Origin: Flectonema sp. DT1601
Lineage: Eukaryota > Euglenozoa > Diplonemea > Diplonemida > Diplonemidae
Direction of reading: 5' to 3'
NCBI GenBank assembly: GCA_964019425.1
Contig: OZ025802.1
Location: forward strand, 868,001-932,000
Length of the DNA: 64,000 nt
Position numbers and translations under genes: made by a program. Position 1 is the stretch's first letter, and each line of letters begins with the position of its first letter. This document shows positions 9,301 to 17,800 of the stretch, one piece after another. The notes beneath the pieces are model-generated. The model did no database searches. It had not been told where the DNA came from and saw only the letters and a program-made list of their open reading frames with translations.

Positions 9301-11506
9301 AGAAAACCTCCCGCCTCCCTCTCAAACTTTTTTAAAAACAGGGGAAAATAAACCCCTAGAAAGAATTTCTAAAGAGACAGGCGAACTTTCACTAGCGAAT
9401 GATTGGGTCATCCTCGACGATGTCGGTGATAACCGCCTAATTGTTCCTCTTGAAGTGTGCCATGTCTCGTCCTCTCTAAGACCAGACATTTTTATTTATT
9501 CTTTTTTTGCGAAAAGAGCACTGATTCTGGAGCTGACGTGTCCAAATGAAGATCGTTTCGAAACCTCTCATGTCTTAAAGGAAAAGAAATACCTAAAGCT
9601 AAGAGACTCGATCATCGCTAATGGCTTCGACTGTAACATTTTTACTATTGAAGTTGGCGTACGAGGAAACATCTGCATGGACCAGCTGAACATCTGGACA
9701 CGTCACATCGGTTCACCTTTAGCACCAACAAAAGCTTTATTTTGTGAATGCACCAGAATCGCCAGACAGTGCTCATATGTTCTGTTCCAGACGAGGAACC
9801 TCCCCACGTGGCATTCAAGACCACTAATGCGCAGCATTAAAGAAGAACCTGCCACTGCAAGTTTTATAAAAGATGGTAAAGAAATCTTCCCTGTGGAAGA
9901 AGTCAAAATCCACAAAGTAACAAAACTGAAAACGATCGAAAAGCTCACCATTGAAAGATCGTGGCTTGAGAAATGTTTTATCTGGCAAACTTGTTACGCA
10001 TCGGCTCTTTCTATTCTACTTATTGCCAATGGTTCTTCCTCCCCGGCCCCTTCTGTTTTGTTAGATGAGGATGAGCTCACTGGACTCTCCTTGTCATTCT
10101 CTTCTATTTCTTCCATCTCTTTCCAGACTCCCCCACCTGAACTCATGTCAACGGGATCGCAAACACTTCCTGCTGATTTCGCTATAGTGATAAGAACTCA
10201 ATCTGACATGGGTTCTCAAACCCCCTTGTACAAAAAAAAAGAAGGAAAATTAAGGCTGAAACTTTCCTTGAAATGCCAGATTTTAGAAAACGAATTAGAG
10301 CAAATGAAAGAACGAATTTTTTATGTTCTATTTTTATTTTACTTTAATGCGATGTCAGCCTCCCTCGAGAAAGACAAGCAGTTACTAAATGGATTACCTG
10401 TTGAGATCAAAGCTACCAACCAGGATCCATCCTCACTTCCTCCTGCGCCCCCTGTTTTAATTATTGAAAAAGATAGAAAAGAATATGAACTTCTGGAAGG
10501 AGTAATTCAACGGTTAACAGCAGAACGCGATGAATCGAAGACTTCTCTTTCTGCACTAGTTCGACAATATGACTTAGTGGAAGATTACAGGAAACGTGAG
10601 CTCGCAAATCTGACTCAGAGAGCAGACCTATCGGAAATGGCGCTCTTTAATTACCATCAAAGGTTTGTTCTTCTGTCGAACGAATTGGAGACCAAATGTA
10701 ATGAGGAAAGAGAAAGTAAAATAAGACTTTTCTATACTCAACAGGAGGTCGAGAGTTTGCGTGCCGCGCGTCCCCGTATGACCCACTTTAGTCAACAAGT
10801 TTCCCCCCGAACCCCCGTTCTGTATGAATCTGTTGCTATGATGAAGATAGCAAAGAACTACCTCTCGCTCTTTACAACTACGAGTAGTCTTTTTACTCCT
10901 CTTATTAAACCCCTTATCCCTACCCTTAATTATATCACCCCTCTTTGTCCTCTAGCCTCAATTCCTCCGACAATGCCGCAGAGTGAAGCTCTCGACCGCA
11001 CGCCGACCAAGATTTTACGACAAGAGAGTCACGTTATCTCCGTTAAAGAGAATACACCTATTGCGAGACAATGGTCCGAGGGTAGGATTGACTTACTCGA
11101 GAACTACTGTCGAGCAGTAGATGACTCTCTCGAAACAAACGAGAAAGCGGCAGAGCTCTCAGAACAACTTCTGGATGCCCAACTTCGCCTCTCGGAGCTG
11201 AATCACCAACGGTGTACAACTCACGCAGAGCAGCTTGAGCAATCCATGATGTTAACGGGACTGGCGAGCGATTTAAATGCTCAACTCGCCTTGGCACGGT
11301 CTCAAATTGCGGCCCTGAAGTTCCAATTAGCTTCATGGGCAGAAGGTTTGAGTCCGCCAGACACAGAAGAACATGAGGAAAATGAAACTCCGCCGAGAAA
11401 GTCTGAGCGTTCAACTCTGAAAAAACGAACCCCTCCATCAAGATATCGTTACAATCGAAGGAGATGTTCTGCTGATGACGTTCACGGTGACTCCACCCCC
11501 TTGTAA
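6380..11506 (+). CDS. R2-like LINE polyprotein: zinc fingers, reverse transcriptase, restriction-like endonuclease, coiled-coil tail
   Basis: Target-primed reverse transcription protein, 1708 residues counted from TTG 6380. N-terminal zinc fingers lie at residues 20-39 (C20, C23, C39) and 68-90 (C68, C71). The reverse transcriptase spans roughly 370-680, with KPNSDGKDISKTRPIAVGN, a VDLADAFGSV motif, FQGCVSSP and the catalytic FADD at 586-589. The CCHC knuckle has C922, C925, H934 and C939, followed by RHDSVL; the restriction-like endonuclease has D1036 of RPD and E1051 of ELTCP. After this, where R2 proteins normally end, about 500 more residues carry at least three predicted coiled-coil stretches and a basic C-terminus. 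The frame is open back to a TAA at 6227 but has no ATG before 7046, which lies past both zinc fingers, so the real start is probably non-AUG; R2 elements are known for this. Uninterrupted and likely young. Confidence 0.9.
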   Translation: MQEAISRSALDGDKTLVAKCPLCFETYLKGPVAHFRRNCKFSKEFKDYKSRFPPSTHSQVKDCYHLPCPECGKLFKSIATRAKHCVNGTCKGTPLSPLTGNNSDLEPPFVGESVDFKTSQTAFVPYNSTTPTFTPLHPSRLKFRSFGTEWKDIDVSAAEKLQTFTVETENSSKPADQLDKLLKTVYQICSGFFEETKRNLPRKQKSREEVILDQEKLECRLEMKQLRQELRKSGPSIENAVKWKEARTRMKRIFRMYRNLEKKNLFKKLQDKFRQNPFTAIKEELQKEDPQPPSLDIPEEKIIEHFKNNYCDNEKKKTDFTHPSFLPKSDYKTMDDIQFPSFEQFGILLSKKKNKCAPGPNCIPYVVWKKVPTFMEALYKVLKRIFELKAYPDSWGLAFVTMLPKPNSDGKDISKTRPIAVGNCDGKIFNTVIQEAVANHTLSKFNFQKGFRKGVSGCIEHATITSEIFKEVKALRKNLTIVWVDLADAFGSVKHQLIFFALKYFGIHERIIGFYKRYYSSMRVQIRVGEGLTPTIPFEVGVFQGCVSSPTLFNLVFQLLLFSLAVHQQEAYEFNNKSLQLLVAAFADDLQLTTSSKAGAKLLIKSLEQFLSWSRGMKAKPQKCIAHSFVQGKPANPDLKINNVPITNLQEAGEFKYLGRWFEPNAKEQKLRERLTTFTRNFLKKVDAMPLYGSQKAWSVQHLLLSRLTWSLMIHDLSLPFAKKMDKIIKPFLKKWWGFVRSANTVILFTGSKNTVGLRHKRVVTLYKQAQSIKLDILRSSQDSDMHGVYNVIMEKSSNWSKKFSASAEWERLIKFFSYRSLAKQSAGLGHRLRDLRTTRPDLLKRFEVEATDELLNSLNKLQVQGQWKEWSKCMINDFTWNKVLREGNPAYISFQLKAVTNTLPSQDNLKRWNITNVDQNCVLCGKVNPTLRHVLTGCPVSLTQGRFTWRHDSVLKRIVIFLEELIIKANKRKENLPPPSQTFLKTGENKPLERISKETGELSLANDWVILDDVGDNRLIVPLEVCHVSSSLRPDIFIYSFFAKRALILELTCPNEDRFETSHVLKEKKYLKLRDSIIANGFDCNIFTIEVGVRGNICMDQLNIWTRHIGSPLAPTKALFCECTRIARQCSYVLFQTRNLPTWHSRPLMRSIKEEPATASFIKDGKEIFPVEEVKIHKVTKLKTIEKLTIERSWLEKCFIWQTCYASALSILLIANGSSSPAPSVLLDEDELTGLSLSFSSISSISFQTPPPELMSTGSQTLPADFAIVIRTQSDMGSQTPLYKKKEGKLRLKLSLKCQILENELEQMKERIFYVLFLFYFNAMSASLEKDKQLLNGLPVEIKATNQDPSSLPPAPPVLIIEKDRKEYELLEGVIQRLTAERDESKTSLSALVRQYDLVEDYRKRELANLTQRADLSEMALFNYHQRFVLLSNELETKCNEERESKIRLFYTQQEVESLRAARPRMTHFSQQVSPRTPVLYESVAMMKIAKNYLSLFTTTSSLFTPLIKPLIPTLNYITPLCPLASIPPTMPQSEALDRTPTKILRQESHVISVKENTPIARQWSEGRIDLLENYCRAVDDSLETNEKAAELSEQLLDAQLRLSELNHQRCTTHAEQLEQSMMLTGLASDLNAQLALARSQIAALKFQLASWAEGLSPPDTEEHEENETPPRKSERSTLKKRTPPSRYRYNRRRCSADDVHGDSTPL

Positions 11507-11608
11507 TTCTCTTTTTCCTTACTTTCACATCACTTTGTTTAGTTAGTTTTTTAGCTTATTTATTATTTATTGTTCGTTTTTGTTTGTATTATTTTATCGA
11601 TATGTTTA

Positions 11609-12003
11609 TGTCCGTCAGATCATAACGTTAATCAGGTTAATTGTTAATTGTTAATTATAAATGGTCTAAACCCCAATCCAAGTTCCCAAGGCTTGGCATA
11701 GATTTGAGTGACGCCTTACTGGCCTCCTCATCCTCTATGAGTGGTGAGGGGGCCAGCAATGGTTTTTTTTTTTTTTTTTTTTCTCTTATTTCTTTTTTTC
11801 TTTTTCTTTTACTCTAATATGAAATATTTTTGAACAAAATGTGATTATTAATTTAAAAAAAAAAAAAAAAAATAATAATGTAAATGAATAATAAAAAAAA
11901 AAAAAAAAAAAACATGCCTTGGGAATACAATCAAAGCCCCAATTAATCGGTCCTTTCTTTTTCCTTCTTGTCAAGTGATCGCTCCACTCGTCGATCACCA
12001 AAA
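11609..12003. other. Gene-free A/T-rich spacer
   Basis: No gene seen. It holds two long homopolymer tracts (T near 11762, A near 11850-11910) and a 10-bp inverted repeat, TTCCCAAGGC at 11683-11692 and GCCTTGGGAA at 11916-11925, which could bound a small insertion. This is the 3' flank of LINE copy 2 and shares nothing with the flank of copy 1. Confidence 0.6.
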
Positions 12004-12640
12004 CCGATTGTATTTATATCTGTTCTTTTCTCAACGATCGGCTATACCGACCATTTTTTTTTTATAAATAATTGTTTTCTTCTTCTCGACGATCAGATCC
12101 AATTGATCGACCTTTTTTTTTTTTTTTTTTCCTTTATTCCTTCCATCCCTCCCGCTCCCCTAATTTTAAATAAAAACAAGATCAGCTCAGCTTGATCGTT
12201 AATCTTTTTTTCTTTTTTTAATTTAAACTGATTGTATTTATATCTGTTTATTTTTCTCGACGATCGGCTATACCGATCAACCTTTAAAATAATTTCTTCT
12301 TCTCGACGATCAGATCCAATTGATCAACCTTTTCTTTTTTTTTCCTCTATTCCTTCCATCCCTCCCGCTCCCCTATTTGTAATAAAAACAAGATCAGCTC
12401 AGCTTGATCGTTAATCTTTTTTTCTTTTTTTAATTTAAACTGATTGTATTTATATCTGTTTATTTTTCTCAACGATCGGCTATACCGATCAACCTTTAAA
12501 AAAATTTCCTCTTCTCGACGATCAGATCCAATTGATCAACCTTTTCTTTTTTTTTTCCTCTATTCCTTCCATCCCTCCCGCTCCCCTATTTGTAATAAAA
12601 ACAAGATCAGCTCAGCTTGATCGTTAAATTTTTTTTTCTT
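12004..12640 (+). repeat. Tandem repeat of about 210 bp, three units
   Basis: Three units begin with (C/A)CTGATTGTATTTATATCTG-like sequence near 12004, 12227 and 12437. Each holds in order CGATCGGCTATACCGATC (a short hairpin), CGACGATCAGATCCAATTGATC, a pyrimidine-rich block with CCCTCCCGCTCCCC, and GATCAGCTCAGCTTGATCG. Units 2 and 3 are almost identical; unit 1 is more diverged. It is a different family from the hairpin satellite but shares its style of GATC-centred inverted repeats separated by T runs. Confidence 0.88.
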
Positions 12641-13294
12641 TCTTTTTTGTTGGTCCTAGTCAAGACCTTAAACTGACTAACCGGTCTTAATTTTAAATAA
12701 GTGTTAACCTAGTTTCTCTTTTCCTTTTCAATTTCCTTTTAATACTCTCTATCTGGTCTGTTATGTCATATTTCTCATTTAATTTTATCATCCATTTTAC
12801 TTTTCACTGTTTCCCATCTACATTTTATTTTCAAATAGTTACGGTCTGTTAAAAAAAAAAAAAAAGTTTAAATAAGTTAAATTGAACATGTTAACTCAAT
12901 TCCTCAATTCTTCCGTCATGGTCATGACATTCTTTTTCGTTTCTCTAATGCACAAGAGATACCATCACTCATGAGATACCAACGCACATACGAGATACCA
13001 GCACTCCAGAGATACCGACACGCTAGAGATACCAAGTCACTTGAGATACCTCCTTGTAAATTAATTCCCGGTATTTCAAATTTGAATTGATAGTGTCAAC
13101 TCTGCTTGCTGCTCTTGTTAATGTGTTGTCTCCTGAAAGTGATCTTAACTCCTGTAAAAAGAAAAAAAAAAAGAAATCAAAAAAGAAGAATTTTCAAACG
13201 AAGTTATAACAACCCCTACCACCCATTATGATCAATTCCGCTTGTTTTTTTTTTTTTTTTTTAAAACAAAAAAAAAAATAAAAAATTATAAAAG
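12641..13294. other. Gene-free spacer with a degenerate satellite box
   Basis: No gene seen. GGTCCTAGTCAAGACCTTAA (12651-12670) resembles the satellite box CCTGGTCAAGACGCTAAACTG and suggests an old, diverged unit. The GAGATACC array lies inside this spacer. Confidence 0.5.
12956..13050 (+). repeat. Six spaced GAGATACC boxes
   Basis: Exact GAGATACC octamers start at 12956, 12973, 12992, 13009, 13026 and 13043, with start-to-start spacing of 17, 19, 17, 17 and 17 bp. The 9-11 bp between boxes are poorly conserved. This could be a decayed minisatellite or a cluster of binding sites; nothing nearby fixes its role. Confidence 0.85.
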
Positions 13295-14335
13295 ATTAAA
13301 CAATGTTATCATTGTATTTTTATCGATCGACTATGTCGATTACTTTCTATTTTCCGTCCTGGTCAAGACGCTAAACTGATTGTTTTTTTTTTTTTTTCAA
13401 AATTAATAAAAAAGAATATAAAAAAAAAAATAAAAAAAAGAATAAACAATGTTATCATTGTTTTTTTATCGTTCGACTTTGTCGACTAATTTCTATTCTC
13501 CGTTTTTTTCTTAAAAAATAAATAAAAAGAATTTAAAAAAAAAAAAAAAAAAAAAAGAATAAACAATGTTATCATTGTTTTTTTATCGATCGACTATGTC
13601 GATTACTTTCTATTTTCCGTTTTTTTCTTTAAAAATAAATAAAAAGAATAAAAAAAAAAAAAAAAGGAATAAACAATGTTATCATTGTTTTTATTTTATC
13701 GATCGACTATGTCGATTACTTTCTATTTTCCGTCCTGGTCAAGACGCTAAACTGATTGTTTTTTCTTTAAAAAATAAAAAGAAGGATTTAAAAAAAAGAA
13801 GAAAAAAAAAAAAAAGAATAAACAATGTTATCATTGTTTTTTTATCGATCGACTATGTCGATCACTTTCTATTTTTCGTCCTGGTCAAGACGCTAAACTG
13901 ATTGTTTTTTCTTTAAAAATAATAAAAAGGATTTAAAAAAAAAAAAAAAAAAAAAAAGAATAAACAATGTTATCATTGTTTTTTTATCGATCGACTATGT
14001 CGATCACTTTCTATTTTCCGTCCTGGTCAAGACGCAAAACTGATTGTTTTTTTTTCAAAATTAATAAAAAAGAATACAAAAAAAAATAAAAAAAAAAAGA
14101 ATAAACAATGTTATCATTGTTTTTTTTTTTATCGTTCGACGTTGTTGACTAATTTCTATTTTCCGTTTTTTTTTTTTCTTTTTAAAAAATAAATAAAAAG
14201 ATTTAAAAAAAAAAAAAAAAAGAATAAACAATGTTATCATTGTTTTTTTTATCGATCGACTATGTCGATTACTTTCTATTTTCCGTCCTGGTCAAGACGC
14301 TAAACTGATTGTTTTTTCTTTAAAAAAAAAAAAAG

Positions 14336-14372
<37 letters not shown>

Positions 14373-14659
14373 ATAAACAATGTTATCATTGTTTTTTTTT
14401 TATCGATCGACTATGTCGATCACTTTCTATTTTCCGTCCTGGTCAAGACGCTAAACTGATTGTTTTTTTTTTCAAAATTAATAAAAAAGAATATAAAAAA
14501 AAAAATAAAAAAAAAAGAATAAACAATGTTATCATTGTTTTTTTTTTTATCGTTCGACTTTGTTGACTAATTTCTATTTTCCGTTTTTTTTCTTTTTAAA
14601 ATAAAAAGAATTTAAAAAAAAAAAAAAAAAAGAGTAAACAATGTTATCATTGTTTTTTT
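13295..14659 (+). repeat. Hairpin satellite array, third block, forward orientation
   Basis: Eleven units have AACAATGTTATCATTGTT-type cores near 13299, 13446, 13563, 13673, 13825, 13966, 14105, 14226, 14378, 14522 and 14638. Type A and type B units both occur. The stretch of about 13555-14432 is the reverse complement of 2992-3869, including rare variants such as GACGCAAAAC and GACGTTGTTGAC. The last 200 bp match 4105-4300 in direct orientation. The array runs into the N gap, so its true length is unknown. Confidence 0.93.
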
Positions 14660-14859
14660 NNNNNNNNNNNNNNNNNNNNNNNNNNNNNNNNNNNNNNNNN
14701 NNNNNNNNNNNNNNNNNNNNNNNNNNNNNNNNNNNNNNNNNNNNNNNNNNNNNNNNNNNNNNNNNNNNNNNNNNNNNNNNNNNNNNNNNNNNNNNNNNNN
14801 NNNNNNNNNNNNNNNNNNNNNNNNNNNNNNNNNNNNNNNNNNNNNNNNNNNNNNNNNNN
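14660..14859. other. Assembly gap, exactly 200 N
   Basis: Two hundred N, a conventional placeholder length, so the real distance is unknown. The left flank is satellite and the right flank is the middle of a vWA coding domain. The missing DNA should therefore hold at least the 5' part of gene A if that gene is real and complete. Confidence 0.98.
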
Positions 14860-17800
14860 AGCTTTCTGGTGACTTGGGTGAACTAAAGCAGGACTTGGGC
14901 TGGCACGCATCTGCTGCGGGCAAGGCCACCCAGACTTGTGAGTCTCGCCTGAAGCCAGTCGAAGAGTTCGCGACTGAAGTATTTAAGCAGTCACCATCAA
15001 CCAGAATGAAGATATTGATTGTCGTTACTGACGGTGTCATGACTGACAAGGATGAACTTGCTACAACCACTGCTGCTCTCGTTGCCCAGGGAGTTAAGAT
15101 CTTTGCTGTCAACGTCATGAAGGGGGCGTCCGCGACCAACACCGACGATGTTGCGTTGGCGTCTCTCGAATCGAAGATCGTCACGACGCCGGCGGTGCAG
15201 AATGCGCAGGGTTCGGACTTGGACTCCCTTTCGGAGTTGTTTGACACCTTCTGTGATCCAAGTGGCAAGTGGGGAGCTACTGTTACTGCGGGTACAACGG
15301 GAACGACTCAGGTGAAGAAGTGCAGCGATCTCACGACGGTCCTCCTCTGTGACGCTAAGCTGACATGTGATTGGGATGGAACTTCTCTGCTTTGCGGAGA
15401 CCACGCATGTTTCACTCACTGTAATGAGACAACTTGTCTTTCGGATCCTCAGAACACTTGCAATTGGAATGCCACTTCCCAGTCCTGTGAAAAGATTCCG
15501 TGTGACGAGGTGACAAAACAAGATGAGTGTGAGAAGCACACGGAGTGTACTTGGGACGTAACAAAGTCACCTCAATGTACTGAAGATCCATGTCCAGCTA
15601 GAACTGAGAATGCTTGCATTCAGTTGAATGGATGCCAATGGGCAACTGACCCAGCCCCTGCGAAGTGTGAACCTATCCCATGTAACTTTGGAAACGACTC
15701 TGTGGCGTGTAACGCGGAGCCAGGGTGTGAATTCGACGACGTCTGTCCTGATGCGGTAGACCAGCTTTGCAGATTGAAGCCGTGCGCTCAGGACAAGCAC
15801 TTGACTCTGACCGGATGTCAGGCTGATCGCCTTTGTGTTTGGAACTCAAGCAACCAATGCGAACAGGCAGCTTGTGTTCAATACCCAGATGAGAAGTGTT
15901 GTGATCATTATTCTAACTGTCATTGGGATGTTAGTCAGTCTCCAGCAGTTTGCTCAGAGAAGTATTGTCCAAGGACTCACGACAACCAGGTTGAGTGTGA
16001 CAAGGATACGAAATGCATGTGGAACTCAACTGACGGTACCTGCATTGAGAAGAACTGTGTCGAACTGGAAGAGTGTCGGTGCAGAGCTGACGCTGAGTGC
16101 TTTTGGGATCATCAGCACCACACTCCTCACTGTTCAGACTCAAAGTTCGGAGAGTGTCCTGTTTTGGATGTCGTCTTTTTGATTGACGCCTCAGGTTCAA
16201 TGGGATGGAGATTCGGAAGACATCCAAATGGTTTCTACGCCTTGATGGAGATCTTTCGTGACTGGATGATGACCGTTAGTCTTACTGGTGAGAAGGGAGG
16301 TGAAAACAAACTTGGAACAGTCGACGGTATCAGAATTGGTTTTATCCAATTTTCTGGTTCCAACCCGCGTAGGGGGCGAAGAGGATCCGCATGGGCGAAG
16401 AAAACCCCAGCGAACACGGGAACTGGCGGTCGTCTCTCTGGTGACCGTAACGAGTTGCATGCTGACATTGATTGGCATGAGAATAAGTTTTACAGATGGG
16501 GGACGATGATCGAAAAGGGGTTGAACATGGCCGGTGATGTGTTCGATGCTGCTCACGCCACCAATGGAAGAAAGAGAATATTGATCATCATATCTGATGG
16601 TAGAATTTTTGATCCGTCAAAGCTCGCTAACGCGCGTAAGGTTCTTAATCAGGAGAATGTTCAAACTTTTGGTGTCGTAATCAGAAGACAGGCTGGACAC
16701 ACGAAGGCTGATCGTGACGCTGAGAGTACTCTGAAGCCAATCACTTCTGATGTTCACGATGAGCACTACATGAACATTCAGATGGATGAGGTCAGAACAG
16801 ACATGCTTGACTTGCTCTGTGATCCAAATGGTCCTTGGGGACACTTAATCGTTGATCAAACAAAGACTCAGGCTGGTGTTCACAGGCCGTGCACTCATTA
16901 CCAGGGTAACGCTCAGACTTGTGCTGCAGACCCTGGATGTATCTTCTCCCCTACCACAAACTTGTGTGTTGACTCTCCATGTTCCCATCACTGTGGTGAA
17001 GTACAGTGTACCGCTGATAACGTTAACTTGTGTGTGTGGAACTCTACAACTGGTGACTGTTGGAAGGACACGGAGTGTGCACACACAACGAAGAACACTT
17101 GTGAAGGAGACAGGGTTGGATGTAACTGGGACGACACTCGCGATCCTAAATGTGAGAAGACTCCTTGCACTTATGACTCTGAGACTAATTGTTTATTAGA
17201 TCAAACGTGTGAATGGACTACTGACCCAGTTACTGCTGCTGTAGGATGTACACCTATCAAGTGTTTATACAATGACAGCTCTACTTGTGGTAATGATCCT
17301 GAGTGTGAGTGGAGGACTAACATCTGTACTGGTACTGTAGACTGTGAGGAGAAGAAGTGTACTTTCACATCTCAAACAGTGTGCCTGAAAGACCCTGCCT
17401 GTGAGTGGGAGAACAGCAAGTGTCAGACTCAACCATGCGCTCATTATTTAGAAGAATCTTGTTGTGACAAGGTTGATGAGTGCAAATGGGATGTGACGAC
17501 TACTCCAGCAGTGTGTGATGAAGCCAAATGCCCAAAGTACCCTGACCCAACTCAGTGTAACGCTGACACTGAGTGCTTCTGGACTGCTAACGCGACAGGT
17601 GTTGAGAAGTGTCTGCCACTTGACTGTTCGAAACTTACAGACAGGTGTGGGTGCGACTCACACCCAAAGTGTTACTTCAAACCAACTCCAACTGGAGGTA
17701 TGTGTACCGTTGCAGAGTTCGGAGAATGTCCAACTCTTGACATTGCTATTATTATTGATGGTTCGGGTTCGATGAGACGGAGATTTGGTAAACACCCGCA

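Larger units (their letters stand above)
5540..11608 (+). mobile_element. R2-like non-LTR retrotransposon, copy 2 (apparently full length)
   Basis: A LINE with one long open frame, an A/T-rich leader of about 0.7-0.8 kb and a 102-bp 3' UTR. The 3' end (11608) is fixed by loss of similarity to copy 1. The 5' end is set at about 5540 only because the satellite pattern stops there in an A run; no second 5' end is in the window to test it. The architecture (N-terminal zinc fingers, central reverse transcriptase, C-terminal CCHC plus restriction-like endonuclease, single ORF) is that of the R2/NeSL/CRE side of the LINE tree, not the APE-endonuclease side. The 3' flank (11609 onward) is not satellite, so the two flanks do not match and no target-site duplication is evident. 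Confidence 0.85.

Noticed and set aside
1-11608. LTR or capsid-bearing element
   Set aside because: No long terminal repeats, integrase, protease or capsid motifs; the restriction-like endonuclease and single frame mark a non-LTR element.
12956-13050. CRISPR-like array of GAGATACC
   Set aside because: Eukaryotic context, 8-bp repeats and about 9-bp spacers are far too short, and no cas genes are present.
14874-14876. TTG as the start codon of gene A
   Set aside because: It is mid-domain inside a vWA fold that continues upstream in gene B; the true start is in or beyond the gap.
14612-15268. Open frames running through the N gap
   Set aside because: Unknown bases are read as open; no coding evidence across the gap.
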